From contig CALWRM010000139.1 in NCBI GenBank assembly GCA_944383925.1, forward strand, positions 1 to 44,052: a DNA stretch of 44,052 bases, in the 5' to 3' direction. The notes beneath the pieces were generated by a model. The model did no database searches and was not told the origin of the DNA. It saw only the letters and a program-made list of their open reading frames with translations. The DNA is from an uncultured Clostridia bacterium. GTDB lineage: Bacteria; Bacillota; Clostridia; Christensenellales; UBA1750. Positions 24,619-32,989 of this stretch are shown here, piece by piece (position 1 is the first letter of the stretch; each line of letters begins with the position of its first letter). The translations under genes and the position numbers were made by a program.

Positions 24619-24671
24619 ATAAAGTGTTAAAAATCGTATCAATTTGGAGAATCCCGTTTCCCCTTTTTTTA

Positions 24672-24680
24672 TGCTATACT
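24672..24680 (+). promoter_or_regulatory. Extended -10 promoter of the AraC-type regulator
   Basis: TGCTATACT (24672-24680): extended TG plus a 5/6 -10 hexamer. No convincing -35 at the right distance, so it may need activation. Start codon is about 46 bases downstream. Confidence 0.55.
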
Positions 24681-24725
24681 GAATAGGCCATAACGGGCCA
24701 TCTGAAAAGATAGGAGGTAAGAGCA

Positions 24726-26984
24726 TTGCGCAGCCCCATGCTTCGTCAGCTTCGACTCTCCTATGCGCGCTTTGGGATGAGCTCGCTTTTTGTGCGCTTT
24801 GTCGGGGTGATTGCCCCCACCGGTTTGCTGCTCATCCTGCTCTTCTCCCTTTGCTTTTACAGGATTTATTCGGACAACCATGTGCGCCAGGTCATCCAGT
24901 CCTCTAAGGAAAGCATGGAGCAATCCGTCGGCGCGCTGGACCTGATGTTTTCCTCTTTATATAGTCTGATGGAAAAGGAGTATAAGTTTAACGCTCTGCT
25001 TCGGCGCAGCATGGAGGACAAAAACTTCGGCCCGCACGACCTGTACAACATACACAAGGTTATCGGCGGCATTAAGGCCTCCAACCAAGCCATCGACTCC
25101 ATCTATGTCTACAACGCGCACCGAGACGCCTATTTTTCGGATCTTGTGAGCCTTTGTCCGGCAGAGGACTTTTATGACGAGCAGGTCGGCCAAATGTTGG
25201 ACCAAATGCGCAAGAGTTCCACGCCCATGACGCTGTTTTCCGTGTGCTACCGTCCCCTACCCTACAGCTATGGCAGCGAGCAACACCACGCCAACGTAAT
25301 TTCCATGGTGTTCCATTCGGAAAGCTCAGACGCTGCCATTGTCTATAACATCGACCAGCAGGCCTTGCAGGAGGCGCTCATGGGTTCGCCCTTGCAGGGC
25401 GCGGTGCGCACCTTCGTCATGGATGCAGAGGGACTGATTATCTCCGACTCCCAGGTGGAAACCATCTATACCAATTGCGTCTCCGAACCGTACTTTGCCT
25501 CTCTGTCCGCCGGGGAGGAAAGCTTCCTGGCGGAGGTGGATGGCCGCACGCTCTTGGTCACCTGTCAAACCGTGCGCCGCTACAGCTCCCTGCACTGGGT
25601 GGTGGTCCGCATGTACGATTATGCCGCACTCATGGATACCGCCCGTGGAGCTTCCTATTTACTGGCTGCGGCGATGGTCGGTTTTGTGCTTCTCTACATG
25701 CTTTTTATCTATTGCCTGGCCCGCTGGCTGGGCGGCCCCATCGAACGCTTGCTGCGTTACATGCCCCCCGGCGCAGATGGCACCGCGTCCAAGGACGAGT
25801 TTGACCTATTGGAAAGCTCCATGGCGCAGCTTTCCGAAAATGTGCAAAACCTTGCCCACACGGTTCGTTCGCCCTTGGTGCAAAACGCCTTTTTGCTTTC
25901 CCTGCTCTATGGCAACGACGACACCGCAAAGGCCTACGGACAGGCCGCAGGCAAACTTGGGCTTCCACGCTTGCATCGCGTTCGTTTTTTGGCCGTCAAG
26001 TGCGACATTCCCGACGGCAGTCCGCCCAAGGATGCGGAAGCTCTGCGCGCTCTTTTGGAACCCTGCTTGGCGCCGCTGGGTCCTGCGCTATGTTTTGACG
26101 ATCGCACATATGCCTGTGCCATCCTTCCATCCCCCATCCATCCGCCGGCCTTGCTCGCTTGCCTAGAGGATCTGCGCCAACGGCTACGGGCGGAGGGTAA
26201 GGCGGTTTTCCCGGTGGGGATCGGACGGGAGGTCCTCCTTGGGGAGCTAAAAGAAGGATACGCTTCCGCGCGCAGGGCAGTGAAACACTACTTTTCCCAT
26301 ACCCGAGAAGCCATTGTTTTTGAGGAATCCCTGAATCCCGATGAAGAGCGGCATTGCGGCTATCCGAGCGATCTGGAAGTCGCTGCTTTGGATGCCATTC
26401 GCCGCGACTCCGACGCCACGGAGGCTGTGAAGGCCTTTTGCAACGCCATTCGCCCCTTCCCCATCGATGCGTTGCTGGTGGCCTTGCATCAGTTTTCCGA
26501 TCGCGTGGTCTCCGCTTTACCCAGTTTGGAGGAAACGGAGCGTACCAAGGCGTTGGCGGAACTGCGCCGTTCAGAGACCTTGGATGAGGCGTGCGCACGT
26601 CTTTGCGCCCATTTGGAGGAAGACTGCCGCCGCCGTAGGGAGCGAAGGAGCGAAAAGCTCTTGCGCCTCACGCTGGAAATCGAACAGTTGGTTCAGGCGC
26701 AATACGCCATGCCGGAACTCTCCATCGAGGGCATCGCCCAAGCACTGGGGCTTTCCGTCAATTACGTGCGAACCCTCTATAAGGACAGTCGCGGCGTCTC
26801 CCTCTCCAAATACATCGCCAAGGTGCGCCTTGACGCAGCCAAGCGTTTGCTCGAAGAAACGGACCTACCCGCCAACCGCATCGGCGAGATGGTGGGCTGC
26901 AGCCAGGGTAGCTATTTCTATGCCACCTTCAAGAGAGCGGTCGGCGTCTCTCCGGACGCTTATCGCAAAGGGCTTGGCAAATAG
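24726..26984 (+). CDS. Membrane-bound AraC-family transcriptional regulator (YesN/YtcQ-like)
   Basis: 752 residues from a TTG at 24726 with TAGGAGGT upstream. Two membrane helices (~20-40 and ~305-325) flank an extracytoplasmic sensor of ~270 residues, likely a Cache-type fold. A short signalling segment and a ~300-residue cytoplasmic region follow. The last ~100 residues hold two helix-turn-helix units of the AraC type: IAQALGLSVNYVRTLYK and IGEMVGCSQGSYFYATFK, ending GVSPDAYRK. It binds DNA while sensing an external signal directly. Such proteins often sit divergent to LplABC-type importers, as here, and activate them; the direct repeat at 24579-24618 is the likely target. The ligand is unknown. 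Confidence 0.9.
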   Translation: MRSPMLRQLRLSYARFGMSSLFVRFVGVIAPTGLLLILLFSLCFYRIYSDNHVRQVIQSSKESMEQSVGALDLMFSSLYSLMEKEYKFNALLRRSMEDKNFGPHDLYNIHKVIGGIKASNQAIDSIYVYNAHRDAYFSDLVSLCPAEDFYDEQVGQMLDQMRKSSTPMTLFSVCYRPLPYSYGSEQHHANVISMVFHSESSDAAIVYNIDQQALQEALMGSPLQGAVRTFVMDAEGLIISDSQVETIYTNCVSEPYFASLSAGEESFLAEVDGRTLLVTCQTVRRYSSLHWVVVRMYDYAALMDTARGASYLLAAAMVGFVLLYMLFIYCLARWLGGPIERLLRYMPPGADGTASKDEFDLLESSMAQLSENVQNLAHTVRSPLVQNAFLLSLLYGNDDTAKAYGQAAGKLGLPRLHRVRFLAVKCDIPDGSPPKDAEALRALLEPCLAPLGPALCFDDRTYACAILPSPIHPPALLACLEDLRQRLRAEGKAVFPVGIGREVLLGELKEGYASARRAVKHYFSHTREAIVFEESLNPDEERHCGYPSDLEVAALDAIRRDSDATEAVKAFCNAIRPFPIDALLVALHQFSDRVVSALPSLEETERTKALAELRRSETLDEACARLCAHLEEDCRRRRERRSEKLLRLTLEIEQLVQAQYAMPELSIEGIAQALGLSVNYVRTLYKDSRGVSLSKYIAKVRLDAAKRLLEETDLPANRIGEMVGCSQGSYFYATFKRAVGVSPDAYRKGLGK

Positions 26985-27047
26985 GCAAGCCTCCCTATCC
27001 CCCTCCTCCTCACAGAAATCCCGACCCCTTCCTTGTCTTCTGCGTAG

Positions 27048-27094
27048 TTGGCGCAAGAAAAGCCTCGCTGGCGCCAGACGAGGCCAAAGGGAGC
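27048..27094 (+). repeat. Copy 1 of a structured promoter/leader element
   Basis: Starts TTGGCGCAA, then a hairpin GCCTCG-CTGGCGCCAG-A-CGAGGC (27062-27084), then CAAAGGGAGC. It matches copy 2 at 27673-27714 with a 2-base gap. Differences in the stem are mostly compensatory. The -10 region seen in copy 2 is degraded here (GCGTAG instead of CTATAC). Confidence 0.65.
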
Positions 27095-27641
27095 TTCAGG
27101 AGGAGCAAGACGTGCATCCGCCTTGCTCCCGATCGGCCGCACCCGGCATTTTCGTTCGGATTGACGGGGCTTTCGCCGTGGTTGCTCAAGCCACAAACGA
27201 GGATAGGCAAACACGCCGAAGGCAAATATGCAACCGATCCATGTCGCTACAATTCAAGTTTGACAATGGTTCTGGAGGATATGTTGGATGTATAGACGAG
27301 CAGCGCGGCTCCGATGGAGCAAGGGGCTGCGGCACATGCCGCCGCTTGTGGATCATACGCCAGACGCATCGGGCTGCCGTGCAATTCAAGTGGGCAAACA
27401 CGGCTTCGCCAAATGGATGCGGCAACGCGCCCACTCCGTTTCTCCACTTCCCATTCGTCCCTCCTTAGCCTGTTGCGCTTGCATTTCCGTTGGCTATTTC
27501 GGGGATGTAGGTTGTGGATGGGTTTTAAAGCATGGCTTTTGCTTCATGGGTTTATCCGGTCGGGGCGCTAACCGTGCGCCTCTATCGGCGGAAGTCCCCT
27601 TCCTTTGATGGGCCCGAAGGCAAGCTTCCGGCCGTTGCCCC

Positions 27642-27670
27642 TTGCTTTTTGGGCCTGTCCGCCCTATACT
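27642..27670 (+). promoter_or_regulatory. Promoter of the GNAT acetyltransferase gene
   Basis: TTGCTT (27642-27647), 17-base spacer, TATACT (27665-27670). Transcription would start near 27677, right at the foot of the copy 2 hairpin. Confidence 0.7.
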
Positions 27671-27672
27671 TG

Positions 27673-27714
27673 GCGCAAAAGGCCTCGCCGGCGCCGGATG
27701 GGGCCGAAAGGAGC
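27673..27714 (+). repeat. Copy 2 of the structured leader element, the whole 5' UTR of the GNAT gene
   Basis: GGCCTCG-CCGGCGCCGG-ATG-GGGCC forms a stem-loop directly upstream of the GAAAGGAGC ribosome binding site. Compared with copy 1, T-A pairs in the inner stem have become C-G, so pairing is kept. Confidence 0.6.
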
Positions 27715-27718
27715 CTCT

Positions 27719-28309
27719 ATGGAGAACACGCCTTCTCTTTGGACCCAACGCCTGCTGCTGCGCCGCTTCACGCCGGAAGACCTGCCCGCGCTGTTGGCCA
27801 TTTACGGCGATCCGCAGGTCAATACCTTTTTGCCCATGTTCCCCCTGAAGACGCCCCAGGAGGCCGAGCGCTTCCTGCAAGAGCGCTACCTCAACGCCTA
27901 TCGGCTGCCCATCGCCCACCGGTATGCGATTTGTCCGCGCGAAGGCGGTCTGCCCATCGGCTATGTGCACGCGGACGGCGGGCCCGCCCATGACCTTGGC
28001 TATGGGTTGCGCCGGGACTGCTGGGGGCAGGGCTTCGCCACCGAGGCCTGTTCGGCCCTGTTGCAGCGGCTGCGCGAGGACGGCCAGCCCTTTGTCACCG
28101 CCACCCATGACGTGCAAAACCCAAAGAGCGGCGCCGTCATGCGCCGGCTCGGCATGCGCTACCGCTACACCTACCAGGAGCGCTGGCAGCCCAAGGACCG
28201 CTTGGTCTACTTTCGGATGTACCAGCTCAATCTGGACGGCCAGGAAGAGCGTTGCTACCGGGGCTATTGGGACCGCTATCCGGTCCATTTCGTGGAAGAG
28301 GGACTGTAG
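27719..28309 (+). CDS. GNAT-family N-acetyltransferase
   Basis: 196 residues from the ATG at 27719 (AAAGGAG upstream). The start is typical of the RimJ/RimL-like branch: TQRLLLRRFTPEDLPAL. The acetyl-CoA loop lies in LGYGLRRDCWGQGFATEAC, where the Q/RxxGxG/A signature reads CWGQGFAT. This is followed by TATHDVQNPKSGAVMRRLGM, a family-typical NxxS helix. It transfers an acetyl group to an amine of a protein or small molecule; the acceptor is unknown. It is a single gene with its own promoter and terminator. Confidence 0.9.
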   Translation: MENTPSLWTQRLLLRRFTPEDLPALLAIYGDPQVNTFLPMFPLKTPQEAERFLQERYLNAYRLPIAHRYAICPREGGLPIGYVHADGGPAHDLGYGLRRDCWGQGFATEACSALLQRLREDGQPFVTATHDVQNPKSGAVMRRLGMRYRYTYQERWQPKDRLVYFRMYQLNLDGQEERCYRGYWDRYPVHFVEEGL

Positions 28310-28320
28310 CTTTGCTTAAA

Positions 28321-28362
28321 AACAAAAAACAGAGGCTTTCGATGAAGCCTCTGTTTTTTGTT
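28321..28362. terminator. Bidirectional terminator after the GNAT gene
   Basis: AAAAAACAGAGGCTT (28324-28338) pairs with AAGCCTCTGTTTTTT (28345-28359), 6-base loop. A-rich and T-rich arms make it work on both strands, for the convergent genes on each side. Confidence 0.95.
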
Positions 28363-28372
28363 GTGCGGGTTT

Positions 28373-29176
28373 TCATTTCGATTGGGCCTTGTAGAGCAGG
28401 GGCGCAAGCACGCGCTTGGCTTGGGCCAACTGCAGGGCCACGTTGTTGTACTCGTTGACGGACTTGTGGCTTTCGATGCCCCAGCAGCCGCTGTAGCCGG
28501 CCTGCGCCAGGGGCGGGAATTGGTTTTCGGCGTCCTGGCAGGCCTCGAAATGCATGTGCATATGCATGGCCTTGGGGGCAAACTCGCGGTCGTAGGCGCA
28601 GCCGGCCGAAAAATCCACCCCGGGCGTGCAGCGCCAGTTCCCCAAATGCAGCAGCATGGAGAAGTTTTCCGCCTTGACGGCCTGGAACAGCTTGCGCATC
28701 ACCTGCACGTTCGTGGAAGCGCCCCAATGGTTTTCCGGGCCCAGGCGGGCGCCGAAGGCAGCCGCCTGTTGGCAATAGCGATCGTAAACCTTGGCGCAGC
28801 GCTCAATCTGCTCGTCGCTGGCCTCCTCCTCCACGATGCCAAGGTCGATGCGCACGGTTTGCGCCCCAAGCAGCTCGGCCGCGCGCAGGCATTCCTGCGC
28901 GCGACGGTCGCAGGCGGCCTTCTGCGCCTCGTCCTGGTTCCAAATATGGGCTCCGTCGCAACATAGGTTGACCAGTTGCAGCCCGTGCTCCTCCATCTGC
29001 TGCTTGACCAGCTCGAGGTACTCCTCCTCATAGCTGGCGAGCATGCCGTTCCAGATGTCGGCCGTATCCAGGTTGTAGCGGTAGCGCACCGTCTCAAAGT
29101 AATGGAAGAGGTTCATCACGCCCGCGGCCAGCAGGCCGTGGAACGAGTAGGACGCCACGGAAAAACGGTTTGCCAT
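28373..29176 (-). CDS. Sugar phosphate isomerase/epimerase family protein (TIM barrel)
   Basis: 267 residues from the ATG at 29176, chosen for its GGGAGG binding site; the frame is open further upstream. AP-endonuclease-2-like barrel with VASYSFHGLL at the first strand, DLGIVEEEASDE, LGPENHWGAS, LHLGNW and MHMHMHFEA, then GYSGCWGIESH near the end. The residues E, N/D, H and E in these positions match the usual metal-binding set. It is the last gene of a probable carbohydrate operon with the oxidoreductase upstream; the substrate is unknown. Confidence 0.85.
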   Translation of the reverse strand: MANRFSVASYSFHGLLAAGVMNLFHYFETVRYRYNLDTADIWNGMLASYEEEYLELVKQQMEEHGLQLVNLCCDGAHIWNQDEAQKAACDRRAQECLRAAELLGAQTVRIDLGIVEEEASDEQIERCAKVYDRYCQQAAAFGARLGPENHWGASTNVQVMRKLFQAVKAENFSMLLHLGNWRCTPGVDFSAGCAYDREFAPKAMHMHMHFEACQDAENQFPPLAQAGYSGCWGIESHKSVNEYNNVALQLAQAKRVLAPLLYKAQSK

Positions 29177-29228
29177 GGTTCTTGCCTCCCTTTGCATCGG
29201 CATTTGTGTTTGCATCGAACGGGGGTTG

Positions 29229-30389
29229 TTATAGGAAGGGATACGGCCGGTAGCGCAGCTGGCCAAAGGGGGTCTCCTGCACCTGGATGGCGTTGGACGT
29301 GCTCAGCTCGGGGATCTCCTCCGCCTGAATCTCCCTGCCCAGCTTATCGCTGAGGAAGATGCCCTCGGAGATCAGCATGGTTTGCAGGGCGATGCTGGGG
29401 GTGTCGATCTGCTCGCACTCCCCGCGCAGCGCGCCCACCCAATGGGCCTGGCTGTTCTTGTACAGCAGGCGGCTGGGCGGGTCCAGCATCGTTCGCCGGT
29501 AATCCTCGCCGGCCACGTCCAGGGTGGTCTCCGCCATGTAGCCGGCGATCTGGGAGTAATACTTGAGCTTGCCGGGCTGGCAGAACTGCACGCCCCCCTT
29601 GGCGCCGTACACCGCCGACGGCGGGAACTCGCCGCCCTGGATGGCCCAGGATTCCAGCACGTCCATGCTGCACCCGTCCTTGAACTTCACCAGGCCAAGC
29701 CCCAGCTCCTCCACGTCAAAGCCGCTGATCCTTCGTCTCGTCTCGTCCATGTCCAACTCCTAATAGACCCTGCCGCTCACCCTGTCCACGGGAGGACAAC
29801 CCAGCAGGTAGAGAAGCTGGGAGATGTGATAGACGCCCATGTCGTACAGGGCGCCGTGGCCCGCCCACTGGCTGGAGTCGAACTCCTTTTCCCCATAGCC
29901 GTCCACGTAGGGACGGCCGCGGCGGCGGTAGCCGTAGCTTCTGGTATGGTAGATCTTTCCCAGATAGCCCTCGTCGATCAGCTTCTTGGCCGCGATCACC
30001 TCGCCGCCGTAGAGCATGCCCAGCTGGATGTGGAACTTGACCTTGTAGTGCTCGGCCGCCCGCTTCATGGCCGCCGCATCCGCATAGGAGCCGGCCATGG
30101 GCTTTTCGCAGTAGCAGTTCTTGCCCGCAGCCATCACGTCCACGGAGATGGGCGCGTGCAGGTTGTTGTGCAGGCAGACGTCCACGGAGCATAGATCGTC
30201 GCGCTCCAACAGGCGCCGGTAGTCCAGGTAGCGGTGCTCGATGCCGTACTTGTCGCAGAAGGCGTTCAGCTTCTCCTCCTGCAGGTCGCAGGCTGCCACC
30301 ACCTTCACGCCGGGGATGTCCCGGTACATCTCCATGTGCTGGTGGGCGATGATGCCCGTGCCGATCAGGCCGACTCGAATCTCCTTCAT
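29229..30389 (-). pseudogene. Gfo/Idh/MocA-family oxidoreductase, interrupted by an in-frame TAG
   Basis: The whole frame encodes a ~386-residue NAD(P)-dependent sugar dehydrogenase. The N-terminal part has the Rossmann motif VGLIGTGIIAHQH and the CEKPMA motif with its conserved Lys. The C-terminal part begins LDMDETRRRISG and continues to the end as expected for the family. A TAG at 29760-29762 cuts the protein after ...SGRVY, and the reading frame continues in phase on the other side. Related proteins usually have a residue such as Gln there, which fits a single CAG-to-TAG change. ATG 29756 follows and has TAGGAG 6 bases upstream, so the C-terminal 175 residues could be made by reinitiation. 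Other genes nearby end with TAG, so the codon is not reassigned. Confidence 0.85.
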
Positions 30390-30488
30390 GGCTTTCCTCC
30401 CCTTGTGCAGGCCGCCGTCGCCGCCCCGGCCTGAAGGCCAGGCGCGCGGGGGCCTTTGTTCGTCCTTGCTTTGGCTCGACGCCGCGCT

Positions 30489-31556
30489 CTAGAGCGGGAG
30501 GCCGACCAGCGCCTCCAGCTGCCCCCGCTTTGTCTCCATGGCGCGGTGCAGGGCGATCTGCGCCCTGGCCCGCACCAGGTTGTGGCCGGGATAAGCGGTC
30601 TTGTAATAAACGTCCCCGTTGAGGTGATCCGTCAGGAAGCGCATGGCCTGTTCCAGGGTGATGGTCAGGGCGCCCAGGGGCAGAAGCCGGCGCTCCAGCG
30701 GGGTCAGGACCGCGTCGGCGCCGCGCAGATAGCCCCGCGTAAAGGCCGACGCCAGCTCCATGTCCAGGTCCACGCGCGCCTCGTCCGGCTCGTCCTCCTC
30801 CGCCGTGGAGGCGCCATAGCGCAGCATGTCCCCGTAGTCATACAGGGCGCTGCCCGGCATCACCGTGTCCAAATCGATCACACACAGGGCTTGGTTGGTC
30901 TTCTCGTCCAACATCACGTTGTTGGGCTTGGTGTCGTTGTGGGTCACGCGAAGGGGCAGGCGGCCGGAGCGCAGGCCCTCCACGATGCAGCCCATGGCCT
31001 CCCGCCTGTCCAGGATGTACTCGATCAGGGGCCGCGCCTCCTCCGCCCGGCCGGCCAGGTCCTCCTCCACGGCCTTTTGAAAGGTCCGCAGGCGCAAAGG
31101 GGTGTCGTGGAAGCCAGGCAAGATCTCGTGCAGCTGCCTGGGGTCCAGGCCCTCCATCTGGCGCAAAAACCGGCCGAAGGCAAGGCCCGTCTCCTCGGCC
31201 ACCGCCGGCGTGGAGCGCTCCGGCGCATAGGCGTTTTCCAGGAAGCGGAACATGCGGTAACACGCGCCGTCCTGCCAGAGCAGCAGCCCGCCCGCCTTCA
31301 GGGGGACCGTTTCCAGCACCCGGCGCTCGGCCCGGTCCCCCAAGGCCCGCTTCTGCTGCTCGGTGATGCGCACGATGTTTTCCATCACCAGGGCGGGCTG
31401 GGGAAAGACGGCGGTGTTGACGCGCTGCAGGGCGTAGGATCCCCCTGTGCAGCGCAGCCGATAGGTGTCGTGGATGTGCCCCTGGCCGCAGGGGCTCAGC
31501 TGCAGGGGTTCCCCTTGGGTTGCGAAGGCCTCGGCGGCCAAGCGCAGTTTCTCCAT
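30489..31556 (-). CDS. APH-fold sugar kinase, NahK-like
   Basis: 355 residues from the ATG at 31556; GAGGAG lies about 13 bases upstream, a little far. The kinase core is that of aminoglycoside phosphotransferases: GHIHDTYRL as the phosphate-binding region, YALQRVN with the ATP-anchoring region, the catalytic loop RVTHNDTKPNNVML, and VIDLDTVMPG with the metal-binding Asp. The HNDTKPNN form and DTVMPG(S)ALYDYGD are close to N-acetylhexosamine 1-kinases and related proteins of gut bacteria rather than to resistance enzymes. It lies upstream of the dehydrogenase and isomerase, so a role in phosphorylating an amino sugar is likely but not proven. Confidence 0.8.
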   Translation of the reverse strand: MEKLRLAAEAFATQGEPLQLSPCGQGHIHDTYRLRCTGGSYALQRVNTAVFPQPALVMENIVRITEQQKRALGDRAERRVLETVPLKAGGLLLWQDGACYRMFRFLENAYAPERSTPAVAEETGLAFGRFLRQMEGLDPRQLHEILPGFHDTPLRLRTFQKAVEEDLAGRAEEARPLIEYILDRREAMGCIVEGLRSGRLPLRVTHNDTKPNNVMLDEKTNQALCVIDLDTVMPGSALYDYGDMLRYGASTAEEDEPDEARVDLDMELASAFTRGYLRGADAVLTPLERRLLPLGALTITLEQAMRFLTDHLNGDVYYKTAYPGHNLVRARAQIALHRAMETKRGQLEALVGLPL

Positions 31557-31598
31557 TTGGCAACAAACGCTCCTCTTTTTGTAAAATCCGTTGCCTAG

Positions 31599-31607
31599 AG
31601 TATAGCA
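31599..31607 (-). promoter_or_regulatory. Extended -10 promoter of the sugar kinase
   Basis: On the minus strand TGCTATACT, ending at 31599. A -35 at the correct spacing is weak. It lies about 45 bases upstream of the kinase start. Confidence 0.5.
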
Positions 31608-31637
31608 CCAAACCCGGCGCAGCAACATAGCCCGGGT

Positions 31638-31667
31638 AAAAAAAGCCCCGCTGCTTGATGCGGGGCT
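31638..31667 (-). terminator. Terminator of the metallophosphoesterase gene
   Basis: On the minus strand AGCCCCGC pairs with GCGGGGCT around 8 bases, followed by seven T. It lies 11 bases after the stop codon. Confidence 0.93.
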
Positions 31668-31677
31668 GGAGGGCTCG

Positions 31678-32748
31678 TCAGGCGACGGACTTGGTCAGCT
31701 GGATCAGGGTGATGGTCGGGGTGGAAAACCAGCGCTGGGAATACCAGCGGACGCTGCCCGTGCCAAGGCCCGGGCTGATGTACTGGGTCCAGCCGCTCAG
31801 GTTGGACAGCCCGCTGACCAGGGCGTTGTTGGGCAGCCAGCCTCCCCTTGGGAACTGCTCGTTGAACACGCGCAGGCAGCCCAGCAGGGGCAGGCGCACG
31901 CCGCCATGGTTGTGGCCGGCCAGGATGAGGTCCGCGTCCTTGTAGATGCTCGTGGTGGTCTCGGTCTGGTATTTGCCCGGCATCGCCGGCAGGTGGGTCA
32001 GGAAGATGTTTAGGTCGTTTTGGGTGTGCAGCTCCATCTGCGCCTGAAAGGCTAGGGTGTTTTGCCGCCTGTAGTCGATGCTCTGCAGCAGGGCTTCCAG
32101 GCTGTGCCCCGTGGCGGCCACGGCGGCCTCGTCGTTCAGATAGGTCTGTTCCAGCGCGTCCAGGGACTTGAGCGCCGATTGGGTGTCCAGCAGCAGGGAG
32201 CTGGTCGGCAACAGCCAAAGGCCGGTGTCCCCCTCGTAGAGGTTGACGGGCAGGTCCAGGTAGATGGCGCCCAGCTCCGCGGCGCGCTGGTATAGCTCGT
32301 TGACGCCGAAGCTGCCGTCGGCCTGGTAATCCGTATAGGGCGGGTCCCGATCGCCCAGCACGTAATAGCAGGGGATCTTCTGCTCCTGCAAATAGCCCAG
32401 GGCCTGCAAAAAGCCCTCCGCTCCGCCCTCGTCGTCGGTCAGGCCGCCGGAGATCACCGCGATGGAGGGCTTGGCCCCGTCCAGGGCCTCCGCCAAGGCC
32501 TGGGCCCCCTCGCCGAAGGTAAACTCGTGGATGTCGGACAGATGCAGGATCGTGTAGCCTTCCAGGGCCTTGGGCAGGGTGGGCATGGAGATGCGCACGC
32601 TGTCCAGGCGGATGCGGCTGCCGTCGTAGATCATATAGGAAAGCAACAGCAGGAGCGCCAACAGGGGCGCCAGCACATAGCCCCAGGAAAAGCGCCTGCG
32701 CACCTTGAACAGCTTTTTCGTCTCCTTGCTCAGCTTCATGCTACGCAA
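31678..32748 (-). CDS. Membrane-anchored metallophosphoesterase-like protein with altered metal ligands
   Basis: 356 residues. One membrane helix (~23-41), then a calcineurin-like phosphoesterase fold of the YaeI/YkuE branch. Motif 1 is intact (LSDIHE, D72 and H74) and so is the last motif (AGHNHGG) and the preceding THLP. But motif 2, normally GDxxD, is GGLTD (101-105), losing the bridging Asp, and motif 3, normally GNHD, is GDRD (132-135), losing the Asn and His. Two of the five ligand groups are therefore changed, so the enzyme may have a different metal site or be inactive. The start is TTG 32748 with GGAGGG 9 bases upstream; ATG 32739 is the alternative. It has its own promoter and terminator. 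Confidence 0.82.
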   Translation of the reverse strand: MRSMKLSKETKKLFKVRRRFSWGYVLAPLLALLLLLSYMIYDGSRIRLDSVRISMPTLPKALEGYTILHLSDIHEFTFGEGAQALAEALDGAKPSIAVISGGLTDDEGGAEGFLQALGYLQEQKIPCYYVLGDRDPPYTDYQADGSFGVNELYQRAAELGAIYLDLPVNLYEGDTGLWLLPTSSLLLDTQSALKSLDALEQTYLNDEAAVAATGHSLEALLQSIDYRRQNTLAFQAQMELHTQNDLNIFLTHLPAMPGKYQTETTTSIYKDADLILAGHNHGGVRLPLLGCLRVFNEQFPRGGWLPNNALVSGLSNLSGWTQYISPGLGTGSVRWYSQRWFSTPTITLIQLTKSVA

Positions 32749-32802
32749 GCCTCTTATCCCTCCTCCCGCGGCGAAAAACGCCTCATTTCGTCCTGTTTAT
32801 TC

Positions 32803-32831
32803 AGTATACCACCTTTTTCGCCCCAAGCCAA
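32803..32831 (-). promoter_or_regulatory. Promoter of the metallophosphoesterase gene
   Basis: On the minus strand TTGGCT (32826-32831), 17-base spacer, TATACT (32803-32808), with TGG before the -10. Confidence 0.65.
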
Positions 32832-32915
32832 CCCGGCGTTGCCCCCTTGCGGCGCCCGCCGCCATGAACAAGTTGTTACATCCGCGCCGCCATCCTACCA
32901 TTCCAGGCGGGCTTG

Positions 32916-32924
32916 TGGTATACT
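32916..32924 (+). promoter_or_regulatory. Extended -10 promoter of the 32990 gene
   Basis: TGGTATACT (32916-32924); the -10 matches 5/6. There is no good -35 at 17 bases. Confidence 0.5.
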
Positions 32925-32989
32925 ATATGGTGTGAAGGGTTGCGCGCTTCGCCGCCCCATCCGTTTGTAAAGAAAGGCAGGTTTTGGGG

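Larger units (their letters stand above)
26985..27718. other. 734-base stretch with no convincing gene
   Basis: Several short open frames exist on both strands, but none has good composition plus a ribosome binding site. The best is GTG 27112-27468 (118 codons, GGAGGAG upstream); its product resembles no family I know and has unlikely composition. The stretch holds an imperfect copy of the 5' element of the next gene (27048-27094) and a short repeated CAATTCAAGT (27250-27259, 27382-27391). It may be a decayed gene. Confidence 0.55.

Noticed and set aside
27062-27084. The copy 1 hairpin as a terminator of the AraC-type gene
   Set aside because: On the plus strand no T run follows. On the minus strand T follows, but there is no gene for it to end. 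The similarity to the GNAT leader is the better explanation.
29760-29762. General reassignment of TAG to an amino acid
   Set aside because: lonB, both exporter genes, radA and others in the window end normally at TAG, with downstream sequence that is not coding, so TAG is an ordinary stop here.
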